Part shown: positions 8,156 to 21,069 of the stretch, piece by piece | Numbering within the stretch: position 1 is the stretch's first letter | Layout: each line of letters begins with the position of its first letter | Assembly: GCF_028290625.1 (NCBI RefSeq) | Contig: NZ_JAQGJM010000037.1 | Span: forward strand, 62,001-126,000 | Direction of reading: 5' to 3' | DNA from: Devosia sp. | GTDB lineage: Bacteria; Pseudomonadota; Alphaproteobacteria; Rhizobiales; Devosiaceae | DNA: 64,000 nucleotides | Made by a program: the position numbers and the translations under genes | Notes under the pieces: generated by a model | The model's database searches: none | What the model saw: the letters and a program-made list of their open reading frames with translations, nothing else | Told to the model about the DNA's origin: nothing

Positions 8156-9112
8156 ATGCTGCGCTACATAGCGTCACGTTTCCTGCTCTGGATTCCGTCG
8201 GTCATCCTGGTCATGCTCGGCGTCTACGCCCTGGCCTTTTACGGCGCGGGCGACCCGATCAAGCTGATCTTCCTGCGCGCGCCCGGCGACGTGGCCTATG
8301 ATCCGGTGCGCATCGAAGCCATCCGCGAAACCGCCGGCCTTAACCGCCCGTTCATCGAGCAGTTCATCAGCTACATTCTCAATCTGGCGCATGGCAATTT
8401 CGGCAATTCGTTGAGCTCGGGCCGTTCGGTCTGGGCCATCATTTCCGCGGCCGCGCCGGTGTCGATGAGCCTGGGTCTGTGCGCCATCGTGCTCACCGCC
8501 GTCGTCGCCATCCCGCTCGGCATGATCGCGGCGCTCAACCAGAATACCCGCATCGATTATGCCATCCTGGGCTCCGCCCTATTCCTCTGGGCCATTCCGC
8601 CCTACGTGGCCGGCCCCCTGCTGATGGTCGGCCTGCTGGTGCTGCTGCCTAATGTGCCGGTGCCCTATGGCTGGGGCGGCATTTTCGATGCCCGCATCAT
8701 CCTGCCGCTGATTGTTTTGTCGTTCCAGCCGATCGCGCTGATCGTGCGCCAGACCCGCGCTGCCGTGATCGAAGTGCTGTCCGAGGATTTCGTGCGCACC
8801 GCCCGTGCCAAGGGCGTGCCCGAGACCATCGTGGCCATCAAGCATATCCTGCGCCCGGTGCTGACCCCGGTCGTCACCCAGCTTGGCCTCATCATGATCA
8901 CCATCGTCAACGGCGCCATTTTCGTCGAGCTGGTGTTTGGCTTGCCGGGCCTTGGCCGCCTGACCGTTTCGGCGCTGACCGATAGCGACTACCCCGTCAT
9001 TTTGGCCATTACCCTGATCGGCTCGTTCCTCGTGATGCTGTCTAACCTGTTGGTGGACGTCCTTTATCCACTGCTCGACCCCCGCGCCGCCGACACCATG
9101 AAGAGCCGCTGA
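8156..9112 (+). CDS. ABC importer permease, DppB type
   Basis: This 318-residue inner-membrane protein starts MLRYIASRFLLWIPSVILVM, the conserved N-terminal helix of DppB/OppB permeases, and has about six helices. The cytoplasmic coupling segment includes RTARAKGVPE, which contacts the ATPases. GGGAGG seven bases upstream marks the start. It partners the DppC-type permease that begins one base after its stop. The pair forms the channel for the ligand of the upstream binding protein. Confidence 0.92.
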   Translation: MLRYIASRFLLWIPSVILVMLGVYALAFYGAGDPIKLIFLRAPGDVAYDPVRIEAIRETAGLNRPFIEQFISYILNLAHGNFGNSLSSGRSVWAIISAAAPVSMSLGLCAIVLTAVVAIPLGMIAALNQNTRIDYAILGSALFLWAIPPYVAGPLLMVGLLVLLPNVPVPYGWGGIFDARIILPLIVLSFQPIALIVRQTRAAVIEVLSEDFVRTARAKGVPETIVAIKHILRPVLTPVVTQLGLIMITIVNGAIFVELVFGLPGLGRLTVSALTDSDYPVILAITLIGSFLVMLSNLLVDVLYPLLDPRAADTMKSR

Positions 9113-9113
9113 C

Positions 9114-10066
9114 ATGGCCACCATTCCGATGACTCCCGCCGAACTCGACGAACCCAAGACCAGCCTGTGGCGCGATGCCTGGTATCGCCTGGTCCGCAAC
9201 AAGCTGGCGATTTTCGGTCTTTTTGTTATCATTGTGCTAGCATTTGCCGCAGCATTCGGCCCGTATCTGACGCCCTACGATTTCCTCAGCCAGGATCTCG
9301 ATGCGCGCAATGCCGCTCCGTCATGGGCGCACCTGTTCGGCACCGATGATCTGGGCCGCGATGTGTTTAGCCGCGTCATCTACGGCACCCGCACCGCCTT
9401 CGTGGTCGCTATCGTGGTCACCGCCATCGCGGTGACCATCGGCGTCGCCCTCGGCGCCATGGCGGGCTTTTTCGGCGGCTGGTTGGACCGCATCATCATG
9501 TGGCTGACCGACGTCACAATGTCGGTGCCCAACCTGCTGCTGGTCGTGGTGATCAACGCTTCGCTCAAGGCGCCGCTCGCGGCCTGGATGGAAGCCCAGT
9601 ACATGGCGACGCTGAACCCGTTCTTCCGCGAAACCATCTGGGTCGATTTCATCCTGGTGTTCGGCTCGATGGCGCTGATTTCCTGGCCGCCCTATGCGCG
9701 CCTGGTCCGCGCCCAGGTGCTGTCGATCCGCAGCCGCCCCTACATCACCGCCGCCCGCGCGCTGGGCCTCACCACCCGCATCATCCTGATGCGCTATGTG
9801 GTGCCCAATGCCGTCGGTCCGTTGATTGTTTCGGTTAGCGCGGGCCTCGGCACCGCCATGGTGCTGGAAAGCGCCTTCAGCTTCCTCGGTGTCGGCGTCA
9901 ATCCGCCCACGCCGAGCTGGGGCAATATGATTTCCGATGGGCTGCGTGTCTGGCAGCATTATCCGCATCTGCTGGCAGCGCCCGCCGCCGTGCTGGGCCT
10001 CGCCACCGTAGGCTTCAGCTTCCTCGGCGACGGCCTCAACGATGCCCTCAATCCGCGAGGCAGCAA

Positions 10067-10070
<4 letters not shown>
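9114..10070 (+). CDS. ABC importer permease, DppC type
   Basis: This 318-residue permease has the N-terminal DppC/OppC architecture: a cytoplasmic tail, a first helix near residues 33-55 and the FGTDDLGRDVFSR segment. A C-terminal BPD_transp_1 domain carries the coupling motif TAARALGLTTRIILMRYVVP. It pairs with the preceding DppB-type protein. The stop overlaps the next ATPase start by 4 bases (ATGA), so the five transport genes are translationally coupled. Confidence 0.92.
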
Positions 10071-11079
<1,009 letters not shown>

Positions 11080-11080
<1 letters not shown>

Positions 11081-12072
11081 TGCAAGGCGAGCCGCTGCTC
11101 AAAATCGAAAATCTGGTCAAGCACTTCAACGTCCGCCTCGGCGCCTTCGGCGAGCGTGGCGCCACCGTGCATGCGCTGGACGACGTCAATTTCGAGATCA
11201 TCGAGGGCGAGACGCTGTCGCTGGTCGGCGAATCCGGTTGCGGCAAGTCCACCACCGGTTTCACCATTCTGAACCTGCACCAGGCCACGTCCGGCAAGGT
11301 GATCTACAAGGGCGAGAACATCGCCACCTTTGACGACAAGGCGATGCGCCCGCTGCGCCGCGACCTGCAGATCGTGTTCCAGGACCCCTATTCCACCCTC
11401 AATCCGCGCATGACCATCGGCGAAGCCGTGGGCGAGCCGATCCTGTTCCACAAGCTGTGCACCAAGGCCGAACTGCCCGACCGCATCAACCGGCTGCTGA
11501 CCGATGTCGGCCTGCCGCCGCGCTTTGCCGGCCGCTATCCACATGAGCTGTCCGGCGGCCAGCGCCAGCGCGTCGCCATTGCCCGCGCTTTGGCGTGCGA
11601 ACCCAAATTCATCGTCTGCGACGAGGCCATTTCGGCCCTCGACGTGTCGATCCAGGCCCAGATCATCAACCTGCTGCTCGACCTGCAGGAAAAATATGGC
11701 CTGACCTACCTGTTCATCGCCCACGACCTGGCTGTGGTCCGCCACATCTCCGACCGCGTCGGCGTCATGTATCTCGGCCGCCTCGCCGAACTCGCTACCC
11801 GCGAACAGCTGTTCGCCAATCCGCTGCATCCCTATACCCAAGCGCTGCTCTCGGCCGTGCCGGAGGCCGATCCGGTGCTGGAGAAAACCCGCCAGCGCCA
11901 GGTGTTGCAGGGAGATGTGCCCAGCCCGCTCAATCCGCCGACCGGGTGTCGTTTCCACACCCGCTGCCCGATCGCGCAGGAGGTTTGCGCGCAGACCATC
12001 CCCGAATGGCGCCAGATTGAGCCCGGCCATATGGTCGCCTGCCATATGGTGCCGGGCGGCCTGCACGCATGA
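11080..12072 (+). CDS. ABC importer ATPase, DppF type
   Basis: Start chosen at ATG 11080, overlapping the previous TAA and preceded by GGAGG seven bases away. The longer frame upstream reads through the previous gene. The 330-residue product has Walker A GESGCGKST, signature LSGGQRQR and Walker B FIVCDEAISALD, where DEA replaces the usual DEP. A C-terminal CRFHTRCPIAQEVC segment completes the DppF/OppF pattern. It partners the DppD-type ATPase. The stop overlaps the start of the kinase gene by 4 bases. Confidence 0.93.
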
Positions 12073-13169
12073 CACTCCGGCTGGCCATCATCGCCGATGA
12101 CCTGACCGGCGCTCTCGATACCGCCACGCCCTTCGTCGCCGCCGGCCTGCGCGCCGCCGTCGCCATCACGCTCGACGGCATTGCCGCGGCGCTGGCGACC
12201 GGCGCCGATATCGTGGCCGTCAACACCGCCTCCCGCGCCCTGCCCGCGCTCGAAGCCACCGCCCGCGTCGCGCAGGCTGCAACCGCGCTGAACGCCGCCA
12301 ATCCACCAATCATCCTCAAGAAGATCGACTCCCGTCTCAAGGGCAATCCCGGCGTCGAGGCGCATGCCATCGCCGATATGACCGGACGTACTTCGCTGGT
12401 CGTCGCCCCGGCTGTGCCGGACCAGCAGCGCCTGACCCAGAACGGCCAAGTCACCGGCCGCGGCGTCGACAAGCCCATCGATATCGGCGCACTCTTTGCC
12501 CACAACCACCGCCCCGCCACGGTCATCGACGCCGAAACCCAAGCCGATCTCGACACCCTCGTCGCCGCTAACGACTGGTCCAACACCATCGCCGTCGGCG
12601 CCCGTGGTCTCGGCATCGCCTTCGCCCGCCTGCTCGGCCACCCGGCCCAAGGCCCCGTCGCCTTCGCACCTGACCCACAAACCCTCTTCGCTCTCGGCTC
12701 GCGCGACCCGATCACCGATGCCCAAATCGATCATCTGCGCCAACTCGGCATTCTCGCCCTCGAAGCCCCCGCCGGCAACGTCCCGCCCAACCGCCAGCAT
12801 CTGCCGCTGATCCTGCGCTGTTCCGGGCCACTCACCGGCGATCCCGAACAAGTCGCCCGTCGCTTCGGCTCCGGCGTCACCACGCTGATCACAACCGAAC
12901 AACCCGCCACTCTCGTCACCGGCGGCGGCGATACGGCGCTGGCCATCCTACGCTCCCTCGGCATCTCCATGGTCGAACCCCAAGGCGAGGCCGCGCCGGG
13001 CCTGCCGTGGTTCTGGATCAACCGGCCGAACCTTCGTCCGCTGCGCTGCGTTGTCAAATCCGGTGGATTCGGCGATACCGGAGTGCTTGCCAGCTTGCTT
13101 GCATCTGCTCCGCAGGCGACACATCTGCAAGGCGACCCTCATTCCGTGACTGCAAGGCTTGGGCAATGA
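12069..13169 (+). CDS. Four-carbon acid sugar kinase family (DUF1537)
   Basis: The N-terminus LAIIADDLTGALDTATPF and the C-terminal VVKSGGFGDTG are hallmarks of DUF1537 kinases, which phosphorylate D-threonate, L-threonate or D-erythronate with ATP. The 366-residue length is shorter than the roughly 420 usual for this family. The 4-phospho product is the substrate of PdxA2-type dehydrogenases, one of which is encoded at 4393 in the divergent operon. It is the sixth gene of the importer operon, overlapping both neighbours by ATGA. Which four-carbon (or longer) acid is phosphorylated cannot be read from the sequence. Confidence 0.85.
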   Translation: MTLRLAIIADDLTGALDTATPFVAAGLRAAVAITLDGIAAALATGADIVAVNTASRALPALEATARVAQAATALNAANPPIILKKIDSRLKGNPGVEAHAIADMTGRTSLVVAPAVPDQQRLTQNGQVTGRGVDKPIDIGALFAHNHRPATVIDAETQADLDTLVAANDWSNTIAVGARGLGIAFARLLGHPAQGPVAFAPDPQTLFALGSRDPITDAQIDHLRQLGILALEAPAGNVPPNRQHLPLILRCSGPLTGDPEQVARRFGSGVTTLITTEQPATLVTGGGDTALAILRSLGISMVEPQGEAAPGLPWFWINRPNLRPLRCVVKSGGFGDTGVLASLLASAPQATHLQGDPHSVTARLGQ

Positions 13170-13909
13170 CGCAACAACCCGATACCGTCAAAGCCGATGG
13201 CGACAAGGCCAGTAAGCCCAACCTGGTCGATCGCGTCTTCGAGCAATTGCGCGAGCGCATCCTCTCGGGCGATTACGCCGCCGGCTCCCGCCTGCCGGGC
13301 GAACACGAACTCTCGGCCGCCCTCAGTGTCTCCCGCCCCGTCGTCCGCGATGCCCTTGGACGCCTGCGCGAAGCCGGCATGGTCTATTCCCGCCAGGGCG
13401 CCGGTACTTTCGTGGCCGTGCAGGACACCCCGACCTCGGCCTTGAGCTATTCGCCAGTCAAGACCATCGCGGATATCCAGCGCTGCTATGAATTCCGGCT
13501 GACCATCGAGCCCTTCGCGGCCTATTTCGCCGCACAGCGCCGCGACGATGCGGCCGTGCAGAAAATCGCCGCCGCCCTGGCCGACCTGCGCGACGCGACC
13601 CGCCACCAACTGCATCGCACCGATGCCGATTTCCAGTTCCACCGCGCCGTCACCGAGGCCGCCAACAACCATTATTACACGGCCTCGATCGACGCGCTGA
13701 AGCAACACATCGCCGTCGGCATGCACCTGCACGGCCTGTCGCTGATGGGCCCGCGCATCAAGCTGGAACGCGTCTTCGACGAGCACAACGCCATCTACGA
13801 AGCCGTCGCGCGCGGCGATGCCGAAACCGCCCGCGACACCATGCGCGCGCACCTCGAAGGCTCCCGCGATCGCCTGTTCGAAGGCAAGGTGCTCGACCTG
13901 TCGTTCTAG
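13166..13909 (+). CDS. GntR-family transcriptional regulator with FCD domain
   Basis: Start at ATG 13166 overlaps the kinase stop (ATGA); the longer frame is an extension into the kinase gene. The 247-residue product has an N-terminal winged helix (VFEQLRERILSGDYAAGSRL, then SRPVVRDALGRLREAGMV) and an all-helical FCD ligand-binding domain from about residue 100. It is the last gene of the operon and probably represses both divergent operons, releasing DNA on binding an acid-sugar intermediate. The dyad at 6209-6221 is a candidate operator. Confidence 0.88.
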   Translation: MTQQPDTVKADGDKASKPNLVDRVFEQLRERILSGDYAAGSRLPGEHELSAALSVSRPVVRDALGRLREAGMVYSRQGAGTFVAVQDTPTSALSYSPVKTIADIQRCYEFRLTIEPFAAYFAAQRRDDAAVQKIAAALADLRDATRHQLHRTDADFQFHRAVTEAANNHYYTASIDALKQHIAVGMHLHGLSLMGPRIKLERVFDEHNAIYEAVARGDAETARDTMRAHLEGSRDRLFEGKVLDLSF

Positions 13910-13916
13910 CTCCGAC

Positions 13917-13944
13917 TTGACATCAGAGCCTGCCGGCCTATTTT
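13917..13944 (+). promoter_or_regulatory. Promoter candidate for the ABC-F gene
   Basis: TTGACA at 13917-13922 and TATTTT at 13939-13944 are separated by 16 bp, a good sigma-70 match just after the GntR stop. Transcription would start near 13951 and run into the ABC-F gene at 14034. Confidence 0.5.
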
Positions 13945-14033
13945 CAGCGCATACGCAGCACTGACTGGACGGCACAAAATGGATTTCACGATGACCGACT
14001 GCCTCACCCGCATCGCCCATCTGGAATCCGCCC

Positions 14034-15620
<1,587 letters not shown>

Positions 15621-15683
15621 GTCGTGATCGGGCCGATACTAGTGCGCGATTGCATCTTGAGTCCGTTTAGGCCAAGGGGAGTC

Positions 15684-16808
15684 ATGTTTCGTTTCCTGCA
15701 CAGCTCCGATCTGCATATCGGCAAGCGTTTCGGCAACCTGCCCGAGGATTTGCGCGGGCGGCTGCGCGAAGCGCGTCATGGGGTGTTGGGCCGGCTGGCC
15801 GACCAGGCTCGTGCCAACGGCACCAGCACCATCCTGCTGGCCGGCGACACCTTCGATACCGAAACGCCGACGCCCGCCATGCTGCGGCAGGCCTTGGCCG
15901 AAATGGGCCATCACGCCCCGCTACGCTGGATCGTGCTACCGGGCAATCATGACAGCCTGCTTGCTGACCAGTTGTGGGAAGCCGCACGCGGCGTCGTGCC
16001 GGACAATGTCACGCTGGCCCTGCGAGCCGAGCCGCTGACCGTGGCCACCGGCGTCGTCGTGCTGCCCGCCCCCTGCACCACCCGGCGCCCCGGCCGCGAC
16101 CTGACCGAGTGGATGAGCAGTGCAGCGACTGCCGACGGCACCATCCGCCTGGGCCTCGCGCATGGCGCCATCCAGGACTTTTCCGAGGACGCTGCCGCCT
16201 CCGACGTCATCGCGCCCGACCGGGCCGCCCGCGCCGGGCTCGATTATCTGGCGCTCGGCGACTGGCACGGCCAGGTCACCGTCAACGATCGCACCCGTTA
16301 TAGCGGCACGCCCGAGCCCGACCGCTTCAAGCACGACAAGCCGGGACAGGCCTTGCTGGTCTCGATTGCCGGATCGGGCAGCCTGCCGGAGATAACACCG
16401 GTCGATACCGCCGCCTTCGCCTGGCGCACAATGCCCCTGCACCTGCTGGGCGACGAGGACAGCGCCATGGCGCTGGACGCCCTACTCCCGGCCGCGCCGC
16501 TACGCCGCCAAACCCTGTTGCGCATTGCCGCCTCCGGCCGCACTCGACTGGGTGGACGCACCGCGCTCGTGGCCTCAGCCGAAACCGCCTCACACGACTT
16601 CGCCCATTTCGAACTCGATGAAACCGACCTGGCAACCGATTGCGAGAGCGACGACCTGGACCTGATCGACCGCGCCGGCGCCCTGCGCGAGGCGGCACAA
16701 GCTCTGCTCACCGAAAGCGACGACCCGGCCCGCTCCGCCGTCGAGCGCGACATTGCCCGCGCCGCTCTCGTCCGCCTGTTCAGCTATGCGGAGGCGGTGG
16801 AGCCATGA
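15684..16808 (+). CDS. YhaO/SbcD-like DNA repair metallophosphoesterase
   Basis: Start chosen at ATG 15684 with AGGGGA just upstream, because the protein then begins MFRFLHSSDLHIGKRFG, with the first metal motif at the N-terminus. The 374-residue product carries the calcineurin-like set: D9 and H11, AGDTFD (Asp55), GNHD (Asn88, His89), LAHGA and GDWHGQ. These coordinate two Mn ions in SbcD/Mre11/YhaO nucleases. It overlaps the next gene by ATGA, and that gene encodes a large AAA ATPase. The pair is an SbcCD-like complex expected to process DNA ends. Confidence 0.88.
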   Translation: MFRFLHSSDLHIGKRFGNLPEDLRGRLREARHGVLGRLADQARANGTSTILLAGDTFDTETPTPAMLRQALAEMGHHAPLRWIVLPGNHDSLLADQLWEAARGVVPDNVTLALRAEPLTVATGVVVLPAPCTTRRPGRDLTEWMSSAATADGTIRLGLAHGAIQDFSEDAAASDVIAPDRAARAGLDYLALGDWHGQVTVNDRTRYSGTPEPDRFKHDKPGQALLVSIAGSGSLPEITPVDTAAFAWRTMPLHLLGDEDSAMALDALLPAAPLRRQTLLRIAASGRTRLGGRTALVASAETASHDFAHFELDETDLATDCESDDLDLIDRAGALREAAQALLTESDDPARSAVERDIARAALVRLFSYAEAVEP

Positions 16809-19435
16809 AACTCACCGCGCTGCGCCTGCACAACGTCAAGCGCTTTGCCGGTCGCGGCGTTGCCATCGAGGGCATCAGCGATGGCGTCAACGTGCTCAGC
16901 GCCGCCAATGAATATGGCAAGTCGACCTGCTTCGAGGCGCTGCACGCCCTGTTCTTCCAGCCCCATACCGGCACGCCCAAAGCCGTGCAATTGCTGCGCC
17001 CCTATAGCGGCGGCAATCCGATGGTCGAAGCCGATATCGCCACCGACGACGGTCGGTACCGCCTGACCAAGCAGTATTATGGCGGCAAGCGCGCCAGCGT
17101 CACCGATCTTGCCAGCGGGCGCCTTGTCGCGCAGGCCGATGAAGCCGAGGCCTTCATAACAGGACTGATCCGGGGCGGCACTGGCGGTCCTGCCGGCCTG
17201 CTCTGGGTGCGCCAAGGCATTACCGGCATCGACAAGCGCAGCAATGCCGAGGAAGACAGCGAAAAACGCGTCCGCGAAAGTCTCCTGTCCTCCGTGCAGG
17301 GCGAAGTCGAGGCCCTCACTGGCGGCCGCCGCATGGCCGAAATCGCCGCCGCCTGCGAGGAAGAACTGTATCGTCTCGTCACCGCCACCCTGCGCCCCAA
17401 AGCCGGTGGCCGCTATGCGGCGGCCCTCGAAGAGCGCGACAAGTGGTTCGCCCTTGAGCAACGCCTCGCCACCGAGGTCACCACCCTGCGCGACGCGCTC
17501 GACAAGCGCCGTATCGCTCTGACGCGTCTGGCCGAGCTGGAAAACCCCGACGAAGACGCCGCTCGCCGCGCCGCCATCGCCGCCGCCGACAAAGCGCTGG
17601 AAGCCGCCAAATCGCACAGCGAAGCCCTCAAGGCCGCCGAAGCCGAAGCCGCCCTCGCCGCAAACCGCCGCGACACGGCCGCGCGGATATTGTCGGAGTT
17701 CCGCGCCGCCCTGCAACGCGCCGAAGACTTGCGCCATCAATCGAGCCTGGCGCAAAGCCGCCGCGACGAAGCCAATGCCAACCGCGCCGGCGCCATCGCC
17801 GCCAACGAGCAGGCCATCGCCTCCGTGCAGGTGGCCGAACAGGACGAGCACGAGGCCCGCGACCTGCTCGCCCGCCTCGACGCTGCCCTCCTGGCCCGCG
17901 ACGCTGCCGAACGCCTCACTGACTTGCGCCAGCGACTGGATCAAGCCGACGCCGCCCGCAAACAAGTCGAGGATAGCGAAGCTGCTCTCGCTTTGCTGTC
18001 ACTGCCGCAGCAAACCGTCGATCAGTTGCAGGCGCTGGAAATCGAACTCGTCGGCCTGCGCGCTGCACAAGCCGCAAGCTTGCCGACGTTGCGGCTAGAT
18101 TACGTCGACGGCGCCGCCGGCTCGATCACCATCGGTGCCGAAGCTATCCCCGACGCCACCGACGTCAGTTTTGCGACTTCGCTGCGATTGGACATCGCCG
18201 GCATCGGCACTCTCGCCTTGCGCTCCAACCGACCGCCACAATCCGATCAGGCGCTCGACCGGGCCGAGAACAAGAAATCCAGCATGCTGGCTGTTTTAGG
18301 CGTCGACAGCCTCGCCGGCGCACACCAGCGGCTCGCTGCTGCACGCGAGAAAAACACCGAACTCAACCTCGCCCGCCAGCGCCTCACCGACCTCGCGCCC
18401 AAGGGCCTGCCGCACCTGCATGAGGAGATCGCCCGGCTGGCCGCGCTCAGCGCCGGCAACCTCGAACTCAAGGCCGATCCCGAGCAGGTCCGCACCCGCC
18501 TCGCCGCCGCCACCCAGCAGGTCGCCGCCACCCGCAACAGCGCCCGCGAGACCCAACCCCTCCGCAGCCAGGCCGATGCGGCCGTCGTCACCGCCGAAAC
18601 CGCCCATGCCGCGCTTCAGGCAGAATTGGCGGCGCTGGACGCAATACTGGGGCCGGAAAACGACCGGCCATCGCGCGAAATTTCGCTGACCGCCGAGCAT
18701 GTTACGCAGAAATCACTGCACGACACCGCCGAGGCCCGCGCCATCCCCCTGCGCGCCGCCGCCCATGATCTGGCGGGGGCCGAAGCCACCTTGAACCGCA
18801 CCCGTTCGGTGCAGAATGCCGCTGAGCAGCAAGTGGGCCAGTTGCGCGTAACGCTGGCCGATCTCAACGGCCACATCCAAGCCCGCTCGGACAATGCGGT
18901 GGAGGAAGCCTGGCGCGAAGCCACCGAATCCCTGGCCGCCGCAACGGCACGCGTCGAGCGGTTCGAGACCGAAATCGCCGTGCTCGACCGCCTGCTCAAG
19001 GCCCTGGCCACCGCCCGCTCGGCCGCCCGCGACCTCTATCTCAAGCCCGTCATCACCGAACTCCTGCCGCTGATCGGCCTGTTATTCGACGATATTTCCA
19101 TCGTCTTCGACGAAAATACCCTGTTGCCTCAATCAGTTCGCCGCAATGGGCAGGACGAGGATGTCGACCGGCTCAGCGGTGGCATGCGCGAACAGCTATC
19201 GGTTCTGACCCGTCTGGCCTTTGCGCGCCTGCTCGCCCGTGACGGCCGTCCGACGCCGGTTATCCTCGATGATGCGCTGGTCTATTCCGACGACGACCGG
19301 ATCGAGCGCATGTTCGACGCCCTGCACCGCCAATCGCGCGACCAGCAGATCCTGGTCTTCTCCTGTCGCCAGCGCGCCTTTGCCAAGCTCGGCGGCAATG
19401 TGCTGCAGATGCAGGACTGGACTCCGCCGGCCTGA
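16805..19435 (+). CDS. YhaN/SbcC-like SMC-type ATPase
   Basis: Start at ATG 16805 overlaps the nuclease stop. The 876-residue product has a split ATPase: a P-loop near 33-41 (NEYGKST) in the N-terminal lobe, then LSGGMREQLSVLTRLAFARL and VILDDALVYSDDDR in the C-terminal lobe. The roughly 600 residues between are rich in Ala, Glu, Arg and Gln and predicted coiled coil. This is the layout of SMC/Rad50/YhaN proteins. It probably works with the upstream YhaO-like nuclease in DNA double-strand break or hairpin processing. The gene ends three bases before a convergent regulator gene, with no clear terminator. Confidence 0.87.
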   Translation: MKLTALRLHNVKRFAGRGVAIEGISDGVNVLSAANEYGKSTCFEALHALFFQPHTGTPKAVQLLRPYSGGNPMVEADIATDDGRYRLTKQYYGGKRASVTDLASGRLVAQADEAEAFITGLIRGGTGGPAGLLWVRQGITGIDKRSNAEEDSEKRVRESLLSSVQGEVEALTGGRRMAEIAAACEEELYRLVTATLRPKAGGRYAAALEERDKWFALEQRLATEVTTLRDALDKRRIALTRLAELENPDEDAARRAAIAAADKALEAAKSHSEALKAAEAEAALAANRRDTAARILSEFRAALQRAEDLRHQSSLAQSRRDEANANRAGAIAANEQAIASVQVAEQDEHEARDLLARLDAALLARDAAERLTDLRQRLDQADAARKQVEDSEAALALLSLPQQTVDQLQALEIELVGLRAAQAASLPTLRLDYVDGAAGSITIGAEAIPDATDVSFATSLRLDIAGIGTLALRSNRPPQSDQALDRAENKKSSMLAVLGVDSLAGAHQRLAAAREKNTELNLARQRLTDLAPKGLPHLHEEIARLAALSAGNLELKADPEQVRTRLAAATQQVAATRNSARETQPLRSQADAAVVTAETAHAALQAELAALDAILGPENDRPSREISLTAEHVTQKSLHDTAEARAIPLRAAAHDLAGAEATLNRTRSVQNAAEQQVGQLRVTLADLNGHIQARSDNAVEEAWREATESLAAATARVERFETEIAVLDRLLKALATARSAARDLYLKPVITELLPLIGLLFDDISIVFDENTLLPQSVRRNGQDEDVDRLSGGMREQLSVLTRLAFARLLARDGRPTPVILDDALVYSDDDRIERMFDALHRQSRDQQILVFSCRQRAFAKLGGNVLQMQDWTPPA

Positions 19436-19438
19436 GAC

Positions 19439-20176
19439 CTAGCGCTGCCGGGCGCTCTCGCGGGCAAAATATTCGGGATGGCGCTCGCGGATCAGGTCGA
19501 GTTCACGCATGACCGAGACCAGGTGGACGGCCATGCTGGCATCGGCACCGCTCACATCGTGGGCCTTGAGCCGTTCGATAATTTCCTGGTGCTCGCCGAT
19601 GATGAAATACATGTGCTGCTGGCTCAGCAGCGACAGCCGGCGCACGCGATCCATATGGAATTTGGCTTCGCGCACATCGTCCCAGATGGATTCGAACCCC
19701 GCCGCCCGCGCGATCAGCGCATGGAATCGGTCGTCCGATTCGAGGAAGGCCTGATCGTCGCTGAGGCCTGCAAAGGTCTGCTGCAGCGCGATTTCGCGCA
19801 TCATCAGGGTGGCGATTTCGGGCGTCAGTTTCTCAGCAGCCATGCGGGCCAGCGGTCGCTCCAGCGCTTCGCGAATGAAGCGTGACTTGGCGATCAGCTC
19901 GACACTGAGCGGAGACACCCGCGTGCCGCGCTGCGGCAGGATATCGACGAGGCCGCGCCGGGCCAGCCGCGCCAGCGCCTCACGCACCGGGGTGCGGCTG
20001 ATGCCGAATTCGGCGGCGAGCTTGGCCTCGGACAGTTCGTGGAACGGCTCCAGCTCCATGTCGAGGATGCGTTGCATCAGGTGGTCGTAGACCTGCGAGG
20101 CGATCGAGCCACTGTTCTGGCGGAAGGCATAGGTCTCATCGCCGGTGTGGTCGGAGACGGGCATGGTTTTGGTCAT
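19439..20176 (-). CDS. GntR-family regulator with FCD domain, cluster 2
   Basis: ATG at 20176 overlaps the stop of the upstream permease (ATGA). The 245-residue product has a winged helix (VYDHLMQRILDMELEPFHEL, then SRTPVREALARLARRGLVD) and an FCD helical domain. It is the last gene of the leftward operon that starts with the SDR at 26460, so it probably senses an intermediate of that pathway and controls the divergent promoters near 26460-26587. Placement as the last gene of an importer operon recurs at 13166 and 49623. Confidence 0.88.
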   Translation of the reverse strand: MTKTMPVSDHTGDETYAFRQNSGSIASQVYDHLMQRILDMELEPFHELSEAKLAAEFGISRTPVREALARLARRGLVDILPQRGTRVSPLSVELIAKSRFIREALERPLARMAAEKLTPEIATLMMREIALQQTFAGLSDDQAFLESDDRFHALIARAAGFESIWDDVREAKFHMDRVRRLSLLSQQHMYFIIGEHQEIIERLKAHDVSGADASMAVHLVSVMRELDLIRERHPEYFARESARQR

Positions 20177-21060
20177 TTGTTGCCAAGTTGCAAACCGGCC
20201 ATGAAGTACTTTCGCAGCACGATAAACAGCAGGACGGTTGGAATGCTGGAGATAAGAGTGGCGGTGATTACCACGTTCGGCCCGATAGTCGAATAGGTGC
20301 CCTGCAAAGATTGCAGCGCCACCATGATCGAGCGCACTTCGATGCCATTGGCCAGGATCGAGGAGAACAGCAGGTCGTTCCATATGAAGGTGAATTGCAG
20401 CAGGAACAGTGCGATCAGCGGGCCTGTGGCATTGGGCACGATCATCGAGATGAATACCCGCCATTCGCTGGCCCCCTCGATACGCGCCGCCTCATCGACT
20501 TCGCGGGTAATCCCGGAAAACGAATTGCGCAGCACCAGCAGCGGGAACGGAATGCAGATCGCCACATAGACCAACAGCATGCCGAGCCAGGAATTGATCA
20601 GCCCCAGCCGCTGATAGCCGAACAATAGCGGCACCAGATACATCTGGAACGGAAACAAGGTGCCGGTGAAGATCAGCATAAACCAGCCATTGGCGCCGAT
20701 CAGGTTGAGGCGCGTCATGCCGAAGGCCGCGGCGGCTGCGAAGGCCACCGAGAGAGCGGCGCCAACCACCGCATAGCTCAGGGAATTCAGCCCCGCCTGC
20801 CCCAGATGGGCAATGGTCCAGGCCTGCACCACGTTGTCGACGATCGGGGCCAGCGAGGTAGGCAATTGCAGCACGCCGGACTTGGCGTATTCCTCACTGG
20901 TCTTGAAGATGGTGACGAACAGATAATAGAACGGCGTCAGATAGGCGATAGTCAGCACGACGATAGGAACCACCAGCCAGCGGCCGCGCGGTCGCTGCGC
21001 GCGGCGCTCCTTTTCGATCAGGCCGTTGATGAAATTCTGGTCGGTGATATCGATCGCCAT
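20173..21060 (-). CDS. CUT1-family sugar ABC permease, MalG type
   Basis: This 295-residue inner-membrane protein has a cytoplasmic N-terminus, a first helix near 28-50 and about six helices in total. The EAA coupling loop reads DEAARIEGASEWRVFISMIVP, the MalG/UgpE signature that docks on the MalK-type ATPase. It pairs with the MalF-type permease 9 bp upstream and the ATPase at 23353. The importer probably brings in an oligosaccharide or glycoside that the linked GH38-like enzymes hydrolyse. Confidence 0.92.
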   Translation of the reverse strand: MAIDITDQNFINGLIEKERRAQRPRGRWLVVPIVVLTIAYLTPFYYLFVTIFKTSEEYAKSGVLQLPTSLAPIVDNVVQAWTIAHLGQAGLNSLSYAVVGAALSVAFAAAAAFGMTRLNLIGANGWFMLIFTGTLFPFQMYLVPLLFGYQRLGLINSWLGMLLVYVAICIPFPLLVLRNSFSGITREVDEAARIEGASEWRVFISMIVPNATGPLIALFLLQFTFIWNDLLFSSILANGIEVRSIMVALQSLQGTYSTIGPNVVITATLISSIPTVLLFIVLRKYFMAGLQLGNK

Positions 21061-21069
21061 GGCCCTGCC